Origin: Planctomycetota bacterium
Lineage (GTDB): Bacteria > Planctomycetota > PUPC01 > JACPCR01
Direction of reading: 5' to 3'
Assembly (NCBI GenBank): GCA_027625095.1
Contig: JAQBXN010000036.1
Coordinates: 1-61,703, forward strand
Length of the DNA stretch: 61,703 nt
A program made the position numbers and the translations under genes. Position 1 is the first letter of the stretch. Each line of letters opens with the position of its first letter. Shown here one piece after another: positions 54,423 through 61,703 of the stretch. Under the pieces are notes generated by a model. It saw only the letters and a program-made list of their open reading frames with translations. It was not told where the DNA came from and made no database searches.

Positions 54423-54848
54423 GTGCAGCTCCATGAAATCGTCAAACATTTCACAAGAGCGAATAACGGTGACCCCGCTCAAACGGCAGCCAATTCTGAT
54501 CCGACCCTATTTACTTCCAAGGCACGTAAAAGACTCTCGGCCATAGCGGACCATCGCATAGCAACTAATGCTGAAACCATCCTTGACAATCTGGAGACAG
54601 AGCTGCAATCCATTGCGAGGAATGATCTGCCCCCTTTTCATGTGGCAGAGGGGGAGGACGGCTCTGTTGCCATCGAATGGATATTTCCACACTTCAGGCT
54701 TGGGTTCAGTGTCGAACCTGATGAAAAGGATTCAGGCTGGTTCTTCGTCTCTGATGAGACCATGGGAACCATTAACGCTTGCGGCTACCTGTCTGAGGCT
54801 GGCATCAAGGCAGGCGTTTCTATGGCGCGGCATCATTTAAACACGTAG
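54423..54848 (+). CDS. 141-residue protein of unknown function, start possibly frameshifted
   Basis: 141 residues from GTG 54423. The frame is open upstream with family-like residues (SPKEAIHELIDHVEDDRLVQLHEIVKHF) back to 54370. The well-placed ATG with ribosome binding site (AAAAAGGAT, ATG 54365) leads into this frame only if one A is removed, since ATGATCTCC then reads ATGTCTCC. The first residues LIDHVEDDRL recall antitoxin-like helices. The body (FHVAEGEDGSVAIEWIFPHFRLGFSVEPD) looks like an alpha/beta domain. Function unknown. It precedes the next small gene by six bases, so the two are a unit. Confidence 0.6.
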   Translation: MQLHEIVKHFTRANNGDPAQTAANSDPTLFTSKARKRLSAIADHRIATNAETILDNLETELQSIARNDLPPFHVAEGEDGSVAIEWIFPHFRLGFSVEPDEKDSGWFFVSDETMGTINACGYLSEAGIKAGVSMARHHLNT

Positions 54849-54854
54849 AAGTCC

Positions 54855-55265
54855 ATGGCTGACTTTCCCGAATCCTGTCTACGCGGCCTGAGGAAGAAGG
54901 ATTACCTCACTTTGGAGGGATTTGTTTCGGTCCAGGCATTCAAACCTGACACCAGGACGGTAACAGACAGGAAAGATGGCGGGTCGGAAACCTCCATCAA
55001 CTGGGAAGACAACAAAGATGTGTTGGGATTCACATTTAATCAGAGAACTGAATCCGGAAATGTCGCCCATCCCTTCGGTGTTAGCAGACTTCCACTTCAA
55101 AAGATCGATCAAGTGAATTCTGAACCGGGCTCGAAACATGCCCTGAACTACGAGCGAGCACCACTGGAAGACAATCCCTACCACGGCAATGTCGTCTTCA
55201 AGGCAGGCCTATCCAAACTGATCAGTTGTTCTCTGGCTCTGGCAGCTCAAGTTTTGCATCCATGA
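54855..55265 (+). CDS. 136-residue partner protein of unknown function
   Basis: 136 residues, ATG 54855. FPESCLRGLRKKDYLTLEGFVSVQAFKPD and GSETSINWEDNKDVLGFTFNQR are the recognisable blocks; similar small proteins occur as the second half of two-gene units, but I cannot name the family. No signal peptide; C-terminus weakly hydrophobic (LISCSLALAAQVLHP). Directly coupled to the preceding gene. Confidence 0.65.
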   Translation: MADFPESCLRGLRKKDYLTLEGFVSVQAFKPDTRTVTDRKDGGSETSINWEDNKDVLGFTFNQRTESGNVAHPFGVSRLPLQKIDQVNSEPGSKHALNYERAPLEDNPYHGNVVFKAGLSKLISCSLALAAQVLHP

Positions 55266-55386
55266 ACAAACTTTGTGGAATTGCGAACCAACAAGCCAAC
55301 AGCGGTAGCCCGGGAAGTTCGCGAATATGCTCCCACACTCAAACCAATCAGTCTTCCGCCAGGGAGCCTCAACCGGAGAACACTCG

Positions 55387-58300
55387 ATGTGCCAAAAAAA
55401 ACTGCTGATTATCCCTGCGATTCTGTTGACCGTACAGACCGCCCACGCTGAAGCTCCTTTCATCCTGAGTGCGAAGGACGCCCAACTTAAGAAGCGGCAA
55501 GCGAATGTGCTGTGCGTCCCGTTCGTGAAATCCAACCTGAAGCTGGATGGGCAACTATCCGAACGATTCTGGAAGAAGGCGGCCGTCGTTAAAGATTGGA
55601 AGGACTATCCCTCCGGTGAATCTTCTCTCCATCGGGCTGAACTTCGCATCGCCACGGACTCGAAAAATATCCTGGTAGGCTTCACCCGTTTCATGGACGG
55701 GCCAACGAAAGACGAATTCCAGAAGCCGAGGAAGGGTGGAGATGAATACGGCGCGAGCATTCTTGAGATGTTTTTCGATCCTTCAGGCGCCGGCAAAGAA
55801 AAATTCCAGTGCTGCGCCAATCCGACTGGACTCCGTTACGACGGCCACAACAACGACAAGAAGTGGAACGGCCAATGGAAGAGCGTCGGCATCATCAAAG
55901 ACGACAAATGGACGCTGGAGGCGATCTTGCCACTCTCTGACTTTGGCGTGGAATCCCTTCCACCGAACACTCGCTGGGAAGGCAACTTTGGTTTTGTACT
56001 CACTGGCGACATCCACAACTCCTGGTCAGGCAAGTGGGGCTCACCTGGCAGTGATTACGGCGACCTTTTCTTCGGGACAGAAAAAGAATATGCCAAGACC
56101 GTCAAGCCCAGTATCAAGCTATGGCTGGACCGCGAGGTCTATGATGCTCGTGATGTGACGGCGGTGGCCTTGGCTCGTCTCAGCAATATGGGGGTGGCGT
56201 CGAAAGGTCTTGAGCTTCAAGTGAAGCTGAAGGGCACGCAGAACCAGGAAGTGCTTGTCGAGAAGATACCTGTCGTGAGTCTCGACATGGACCTCACGCT
56301 GAATACGATGCGTCTTGCCGAGGGCAGCTACTCCCTGGAGGTCAGTATCCTGCGGGATGGCACGGCGGTGGCTTCCGCCAACAGAGCTTTCAAGAAGGAA
56401 AAACGATCCTTCATTCCCGAGGGCCCGAAGTCCGGGCGCATTGCTCTGTCACTGAAACCGGACCGAAACGCCGCGGCCGCTGCCTGGCCTGTTTCACCGG
56501 GTGTGGCTTTTGCGCAGGGCGTTCTGGACTCCACGGACAATGTCCGCCTGCTCGGCCCGGATGGAAAAGAGGTGGCCTGCCAGGCGGCTGCAAGATCTCG
56601 CTGGAATCGAAACGGATCGATTCAATGGTTGGGTCTGGAGTTCGTTCCCAAAGCCCAGGCCAGTGAACAGAAGTTCACTCTGGAATACGGGCCTGACATC
56701 AAACGAACAACGCAGAGTCCTCTCATCTGCACGGAGACCTCGAAAGCGGTCACGGTCAATACCGGTCCGCTCCGGATCGAAATTGGCCGAAAGCCTTTCA
56801 GCCTGCTGAACAGCGTGTTTCTCGATCAGAACAAGAACGGCCTGTTCGAGCCGGAAGAGAAGGTTGCCGATGCCGCGGAAAATGGTGGCGCCTACCTTGT
56901 CGATCACGAGGGCGCCATTTACGAAGCGGCGGCGGACCGAAATGCAGAAGTGGTCGTTGAGGAGAGTGGCCCGGTCAGGGCGACGATTCTCTGTAAGGGC
57001 TGGTATGTGAAGAAAGGCAGCGCTGGAAAGCATACGTCCGTCGAGCTGCCCACTGACCGGTTGTGCCAGTTTACCTTCCGGCTGTCTGCCTTCGCCGGGC
57101 AGACATTGTTGAAGCTCTCGGCCACCACGGTTCTCACCTACGATTCAACGAAAGTCCGGTTGAAAGATCTGTCGTTGACGCTCCGGCCGACAAGCACACA
57201 GAAAATAACGCTCGGCAGTGGGGGCAGCAGCTTCCAGTGGAATGAAGAACGTTTGAAGACGAATCCGCACCTGCTGGCCCACCGCTGGGATCAGAGCATC
57301 GAAGATGACTGGAATCAGCGAGGGCGTGCCGATGGTTGGATTGAGGCGGAATCAACGAAAGCAAAGATGCGCCTGGCGGTCAGAAATTTCTGGAAATTAT
57401 TCCCGAAGGAAATCGAGTGGAAAGACGGCGCCCTGAATCTGCACATCTGGCCGGCGCATGGCCGGCAGACTTTCGGCCGCTACGACGAGCTTAAATGGGA
57501 GAACATTTACAAGCTCTGGTACTGTCATCAGGGCCACGAACTCGATTTTCAGTTACCCGCTGAATACAAACAGACTCTGGGCAAGGAACTGGAGCGGACC
57601 CCAGGGGCCTTCGGCGACTACTACACCGCCATGGAATTTTCGAACGCCCAGGGTCTGGCCATCCATAATGATCTTGTGTTCGATTTCAGTGCCTCAGACG
57701 ATAGCGCTGCACCATCCGGCCAGGTTCTCAGCCATCTGGCTGATACGGATCCTGTCCCAGCCGCTGACCCTGCTTACACCTGCGCAACGGGCGTATTCGG
57801 CCCCATGCTCCATGCGGATATGCAGACGTTCCCTGAACTGGAAAAGAGTCTGGAACTCGGATACCGGTCCCTGTCCGAGCGAACGCAACCGAACAGCGAG
57901 TACGGGATGTTCATCTACGGAGGCGCGCATACGTACTGGTATTACCACAAGCAACCAGCTCATGCCGGCGTTCATCGGGTCTGGATAAATGGCCACTATT
58001 CCATCGGCCGGATGCCCATTGTGCAGTTTGCCCGGACCGGCGATCCCTATTACCTCCAGTGGGGGCGGGATTTTTCCGCCAATCTGCGCGATACCGCCAT
58101 GGTGCACTATGTCTCTGAAGAGAGGCGTTTCCGCTATCACAATCTGGGCGCCATGTATCACTGTAAAGGCTTCGCACCCTGGGCGGGAGACTCCGCGGTC
58201 GCTGCTCATCCGGCTTCGACCGATTGGCTGATCTACTACTACTACATTACCGGTGACCGGCGCAGCCGCGACGTGTTCGAGACCTGGATCGAAGGCCTGA

Positions 58301-59463
58301 AAATTGCCTCGCCCGGCGGGTTCGGGACTCGCGAAGGCATTCAGACCCTCGGCGAAATGATCGAGGCTTATCGATACAGTTGGGACCCGGCATTAGTGGA
58401 ACTGATGGACCGTTTTGCCCAGCCTATTTTTTACGGAATCCCCATCAAGGAACATCACTGGTTCGATTACCATTCCCTGTTGCCGATACGGTATCACATG
58501 CTCACCGGCAACCAGAGGGTGTTGGATGTCTATCGCACCGCCATGGAACAGGGCGGCGGCGGCACGGGCGGAGGCAGCTTTCACCTTGAGGCCCTGTTTT
58601 CCCAACTCGAAGGAAAGAAGGAACTGCTGAACGACTTTCCCTTCCTGCTCCACAAGCAATGCGTCTCATGCGTGCAGCAAAAGGGCATGCTTCACGACGG
58701 TCTGACCAACAATATGTGGCTGGGCTACATTTACAATTTCCACAAAATGCCCTACCTGCTGAAGGCCATGAAGGAGGCAGGGCTCAAGTCGCAGCGGCCC
58801 GACGATACGATTCCGACTTTCGTGCCTAAGCAGCAGGGGAAATCTCTTCTCGCGATTCGCGAGACAGCAGACCAGGAGGTGCCTTTGACGCTTACCTTTA
58901 ACCAGACGCCTGCCGGGAAGGTGCTCATCACGGTTCACCGCTCGGACAAGCCAAACGTTTTCCAGAAAGAGATCACTCTGGAGAAAGGAATCACCGAAGC
59001 AACATTGTCCATTCCTGCCGATGGGAAAGCGGACGACTATCTGATCGAAATCACACTGCCCGGCACTTATGACTTCGTGCAGTTCCCGGTGAGCCCACTG
59101 CCTCTCGAAGTCGCCATCTGTCATGAGGGCAGGAGTGAGATCTCGCCAGGAAAATTCGGAACTCGCTACTTCACCTTGTCCGGCGATTCTGCTCCGACCA
59201 GGTTCAACTTCTCGAGTGACAGCAAGCAGGCTTCTGGCATGGAACTCCTTGACAAGAACGGCACTCGGCTCGCGCTGGTCAGCGACTCGCGATACGTCGG
59301 AAATCCGATGACGCTCAACATTCCGGCCGCAACCCCGGGCCCGTTATCTTTTTACCTGAGCAGCCAGGCCTACCTGGATCTGCAAGAGCCCCAGAAAATG
59401 CTGATCCTTTCTGCCCGGCCGGAAGCACTGTTTCAGCCGAAGATCACGCAGGGGCCGAAGTAG
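55387..59463 (+). CDS. Exported rhamnogalacturonan-lyase-like (PcRGLX/YetA-type) protein with CBM9-like domain
   Basis: 1358 residues from ATG 55387, which gives the signal peptide MCQKKLLIIPAILLTVQTAHA; an ATG at 55327 would add 20 unlikely residues. Residues about 40-250 form a CBM9/DOMON-like sandwich (VKSNLKLDGQLSERFWKKAA to SVGIIKDDKWTLEAILPLSDFG). After a spacer, about 390-1150 follow the PcRGLX/YetA pattern: RIFT-barrel-like part (YGPDIKRTTQSPLICTETSKAVTVNTGPLRIEIG), then an alpha/alpha toroid (YGMFIYGGAHTYWYYHKQPAHAGVHRVW, GTREGIQTLGEMIEAYRYS). Likely an outer-surface or periplasmic pectin/rhamnogalacturonan-processing enzyme or homologue; substrate not established. Confidence 0.78.
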   Translation: MCQKKLLIIPAILLTVQTAHAEAPFILSAKDAQLKKRQANVLCVPFVKSNLKLDGQLSERFWKKAAVVKDWKDYPSGESSLHRAELRIATDSKNILVGFTRFMDGPTKDEFQKPRKGGDEYGASILEMFFDPSGAGKEKFQCCANPTGLRYDGHNNDKKWNGQWKSVGIIKDDKWTLEAILPLSDFGVESLPPNTRWEGNFGFVLTGDIHNSWSGKWGSPGSDYGDLFFGTEKEYAKTVKPSIKLWLDREVYDARDVTAVALARLSNMGVASKGLELQVKLKGTQNQEVLVEKIPVVSLDMDLTLNTMRLAEGSYSLEVSILRDGTAVASANRAFKKEKRSFIPEGPKSGRIALSLKPDRNAAAAAWPVSPGVAFAQGVLDSTDNVRLLGPDGKEVACQAAARSRWNRNGSIQWLGLEFVPKAQASEQKFTLEYGPDIKRTTQSPLICTETSKAVTVNTGPLRIEIGRKPFSLLNSVFLDQNKNGLFEPEEKVADAAENGGAYLVDHEGAIYEAAADRNAEVVVEESGPVRATILCKGWYVKKGSAGKHTSVELPTDRLCQFTFRLSAFAGQTLLKLSATTVLTYDSTKVRLKDLSLTLRPTSTQKITLGSGGSSFQWNEERLKTNPHLLAHRWDQSIEDDWNQRGRADGWIEAESTKAKMRLAVRNFWKLFPKEIEWKDGALNLHIWPAHGRQTFGRYDELKWENIYKLWYCHQGHELDFQLPAEYKQTLGKELERTPGAFGDYYTAMEFSNAQGLAIHNDLVFDFSASDDSAAPSGQVLSHLADTDPVPAADPAYTCATGVFGPMLHADMQTFPELEKSLELGYRSLSERTQPNSEYGMFIYGGAHTYWYYHKQPAHAGVHRVWINGHYSIGRMPIVQFARTGDPYYLQWGRDFSANLRDTAMVHYVSEERRFRYHNLGAMYHCKGFAPWAGDSAVAAHPASTDWLIYYYYITGDRRSRDVFETWIEGLKIASPGGFGTREGIQTLGEMIEAYRYSWDPALVELMDRFAQPIFYGIPIKEHHWFDYHSLLPIRYHMLTGNQRVLDVYRTAMEQGGGGTGGGSFHLEALFSQLEGKKELLNDFPFLLHKQCVSCVQQKGMLHDGLTNNMWLGYIYNFHKMPYLLKAMKEAGLKSQRPDDTIPTFVPKQQGKSLLAIRETADQEVPLTLTFNQTPAGKVLITVHRSDKPNVFQKEITLEKGITEATLSIPADGKADDYLIEITLPGTYDFVQFPVSPLPLEVAICHEGRSEISPGKFGTRYFTLSGDSAPTRFNFSSDSKQASGMELLDKNGTRLALVSDSRYVGNPMTLNIPAATPGPLSFYLSSQAYLDLQEPQKMLILSARPEALFQPKITQGPK

Positions 59464-60238
59464 TTACACATTGATGTACATTTTCCCAGGTTGGCCATCC
59501 AGAACCAGGACTCATCGTGCACTTCCACTTGTTGTAGCAACAAATGGCCGGCGGCGACGCCAACACCCAGATTGATAGTGCCTTAAGTAAGGTGACAGAT
59601 CGTAATACACGCGACTGTAACCAAAAGCCCCGGCAACCATCGGCGCAAAATGTGAGAGCTCTGGCAACAGGCTGTTCATCGAGAAGGCATTTTTCAGTAA
59701 GTCACGAAGAAAAGCTGTTTTGGCTCGATCCCGGCGGCGAGTGCGGCCTCAATCCACCGCATTTCATTCTGATTCGCCGAGTCGTCTCTCTTTTGGAAGT
59801 ACTGCTTCAGTACTCCTGTCGATAGCGTAGGCGATGGCTTTCACCACTTCGCGATTAGCCGTCGCCTGCGCCCAGAATTCTCCACTCCCATGGTCGGAGC
59901 CGTCCGGCATTCCTTTAGCGATTTTTGATTTTTTTTCGAACGGAAGGCTGTCAGATTCCTTCGTAAAAAGTCCCAAATTCAAAAACTACCCCTCACGGAA
60001 TGGTCAATTTCAATTTGTACCCCTGCCCCTGAGTATGAAACAGGGGGCTCCACGAACCCCATTCTTCTGATAAAGGACTTTTTACGGAGGAATCTGTCAG
60101 CTTTCGGCAGAAGTGCTTGGATGAGCGATCCATTGCTCATTCACCTGAATAACGGGAGGATGGTGGGGAAAGGAAATAAAAGCCTCACGAGTCAACCGAG
60201 GAACAGGACTTCATCCAAAACAATCAAGGAGAAACTAC
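59464..60238. other. 775-base gene-free region
   Basis: No convincing gene. Short open frames at 59544-59825 and 59764-59982 (minus) have no recognisable family and overlap each other. The region contains a 33-base inverted repeat and an IS21-like end, listed separately, and a ribosome binding site for the next gene (AAGGAG at about 60226). Confidence 0.6.
59941..60107. mobile_element. MITE-like element with 33-base inverted ends
   Basis: The arms 59941-59973 and 60075-60107 are inverted copies with 29 of 33 positions matching; the shared core is GATTCC(T/C)CGTAAAAAGTCC-like. The 101 bases between carry no gene. Within them, at about 60001-60023, TGGTCAATTTCAATTTGTAC followed by CCC resembles the terminal repeats of IS21-family elements. 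Either an IS21 remnant nested in a MITE or two overlapping relics. Confidence 0.6.
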
Positions 60239-61379
60239 ATGGCCTGGAACAAGCACGCGCAGATCCAACTGGACGGCTTGAAGGTGGAATTGTCCGAACC
60301 GGTGCTGGTGAAACGCAGCCGCTGGTACTGCTGGTTCCCGTCGCTGATCCGCCAGCCGGACGGGACCCTGTGGGCCGTCATCTCGGCGAATTGGGACCTT
60401 CATGTGACGGGTTCCATCAACTACCTCTCCCGCTCACGCGACGGCGGATTCACCTGGGACGAACCGCGCATCCTCGGTGACGCCGGGCTGAACCATCTGA
60501 TCCTGCCCGACGGGAGCGCGCTGGTCCTTCCGTACTACATTCGCCCGCGGGGTGATGGTGCGGCTGGCGCCGTGCAATGTCATTTCCCCCGAGGGCCAAC
60601 ACTCCTTCCGTGCCTCAGGGGTGACTGTCCGCGATTGGCCGCGTCAAGGGGGAGTGACGTCCGAGGACTTAGGCACGACGAGTTTTGTCTTCAACGGGCA
60701 GTCCGCACGCGGCCGGGACGGCGAGTATCTCACCACCATCTACGGGAAATTCGCCGGCGACAAGCGTTTCTCGCTGCTGATGGCGGAATCGGCGGACGGG
60801 TTTGCCTGGCGAATCCGTTCCGTGATCGCCGGACATGATTGTGCTCTGGAAGGGGCCCAGGGTCCCTGCGAATCTGCCATTTGCCGCGTGAAAGACGGGC
60901 GGCTGATGTGCATCTTTCGTCTGGCCCCATTTGTGCCGTACGGCCAGATTTTCAGCGACGACGACGGCCGAACCTGGAGCGTACCCGCGAACATTCCACC
61001 GATGTCGGTCGAGCCCAGCCTCGCAGTTCTCGGCGGTGATATCCTGGCCCTGTCTGGCGGGCGCTCCGGCATCTACGCCTGGTTCAACACCGACGGCCAG
61101 GGCCGAGATTGGCAAACAGTGGATATCGTCCCGGCACACAACGCCGCACGGCCTGCCGCCGATCAAATTGATCCAAATTCGCGAGGGCACAGGTTTCCCG
61201 TCGGGGAACTCATGAAGAGAGAGGTCACCGGGTTTTCTTCCTGTTACACGGAGCTTGTGGCTCTCGACGAGCGGACACTGCTCTTAATTTACGATCGGGT
61301 CGGGCTGGGTTGGCACCAGATCCCGGACGACTCCAATGAGACCAAGAGCGTCTGGGTCATGCGTCTGACGCTGAAGTGA
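60239..61379 (+). pseudogene. Sialidase-like (BNR repeat) gene with +1 frameshift
   Basis: One protein of about 380 residues in two frames. The first 105 codons (from ATG 60239, with AAGGAG upstream) give RWYCWFPSLIRQPDGTLWAVIS and the Asp-box SRDGGFTWDEPR. At a run of four G (60549-60552) the frame must lose one base to read on as VMVRLAPCNVISPEGQHSF to the end at 61379, which carries the second Asp-box SDDDGRTWSVP. A signal peptide is absent. The sequence is visibly richer in G+C than its surroundings and lies beside mobile-element relics, so recent acquisition is likely. The shift could be real or an assembly error. Confidence 0.8.
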
Positions 61380-61399
61380 AGGTCTTATGGAGTTCGATT

Positions 61400-61594
61400 G
61401 AAAATCGACTTTTTGCTTTCTGAGGATGGATTGAAGAAGTCCCCCCGACTGAAACTGTTGATCGTATTTATTCTCCAGAATAGCGAGCTTCCGAGCCAAG
61501 TCCTTGTTCGAGGCCAACATCTCTCGCAATCGCACAAAGGCCCGCACGACCTGGACACTTGCCTCTACTGCGATGGGGCTGTTCAGGACGCTGG
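61400..61594 (-). pseudogene. ORF6N-domain protein C-terminal remnant
   Basis: On the minus strand the frame directly after the terminal repeat reads VLNSPIAVEASVQVVRAFVRLREMLASNKDLARKLAILENKYDQQF, the typical C-terminal helix of ORF6N-domain phage and mobile-element proteins. The DNA-binding N-terminal ORF6N domain is missing; the sequence jumps from the repeat straight into this tail, at the CTAG junction. Past DQQF the frame appears shifted as well. A gene whose front half has been replaced by the repeat. Confidence 0.75.
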
Positions 61595-61703
61595 CTAGTG
61601 GTCCTTCCAGCCTTATTTTTCAGGTCAATGTTGAGATCGAATACTGACATTTCAGCAGCCCCTGGAGAGGGAGCTTTCGCCCTGCTTTTTTTCTTTACGT
61701 CGA
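61595..61703. repeat. Right copy of terminal inverted repeat
   Basis: Inverted copy of 42-149, with four substitutions and one base more in the A/T run. Read on the minus strand it encodes MSVFDLNIDLKNKAGRTT, as against MSVFDLNIHLKNKAGKTT on the left. It ends at CTAG, the same as its partner, and abuts the ORF6N remnant. Both copies read inward from the ends of the window. Confidence 0.85.

Noticed and set aside
59544..59982. Short overlapping frames on both strands in the gap before the sialidase-like gene
   Set aside because: No family, no ribosome binding site, mutually overlapping.

Overview
The window looks like a piece of an uncultured PVC-type bacterium (Planctomycetota, Verrucomicrobiota or Hydrogenedentota). 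The pointers are a DUF1549/DUF1553 protein with a planctomycete cytochrome c domain, very large secreted carbohydrate-active proteins, Gfo/Idh and phytanoyl-CoA dioxygenase genes, FHA-coupled Ser/Thr kinases, FHA-GAF-sigma54 regulators and two MoxR/Bat-type VWA clusters. No rRNA or ribosomal gene is present, so the phylum is an inference. Base composition is moderate, visibly richer in G+C at the sialidase-like gene near the right end.

Layout. 1-180: outer-end repeat, also present inverted at the right end. 180-8364: truncated DUF4139-like gene, a secreted protein, an MBL-fold hydrolase overlapping a 1447-residue HEAT-repeat plus barrel-like exoprotein, and an orphan type III polyketide synthase. 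8520-18758 (minus strand): a membrane coiled-coil protein, two VWA/BatA-like proteins and a TPR/PQQ-propeller protein in one apparent operon. 18840-19513: REP-associated tyrosine transposase between REP-like palindromes. 19584-27899 (minus): GH20-like giant exoprotein, a MntA/HepT pair with a gutted HepT, an alpha/beta hydrolase and a cupredoxin with a clear terminator. 28137-36859: PQQ protein, NtrC-like regulator without GAFTGA, HIT protein, dGTPase, FHA-GAF-AAA regulator, STAS-MlaE permease and phytanoyl-CoA dioxygenase. 36861-37958: Gfo/Idh oxidoreductase.

38146-42408 is the most interesting part: an accessory island with two divergent modules. To the left is a four-gene overlapping minus-strand operon (DUF6941, unknown, HEPN-like, DprA/SLOG-like). 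To the right is a plus-strand module (unknown 153-residue protein, ImmA/IrrE metallopeptidase, class III nucleotide-cyclase-like protein). Between them lies a decayed second copy of the ImmA/cyclase junction. The island ends at a CAT-anticodon tRNA. Both modules have the look of conflict or stress systems (HEPN, SLOG, peptidase plus cyclase), but this is inference.

42710-50603: two divergent FHA-containing kinases, a NUDIX hydrolase, then the canonical MoxR, DUF58, BatA trio. 50789-53845: DUF1549/DUF1553 protein. 53980-55265: REP-like hairpin, truncated enolase-superfamily gene, and a promoter-led small two-gene unit. 55387-59463: rhamnogalacturonan-lyase-like exoprotein. 59464-60238: non-coding, with a MITE-like inverted repeat and an IS21-like end. 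60239-61379: sialidase-like gene split by a frameshift. 61400-61594: ORF6N remnant abutting the terminal repeat.

The genes suggest a polysaccharide-degrading heterotroph with heavy FHA/kinase and VWA signalling. Mobile-element activity is marked at both edges and around the REP transposase.
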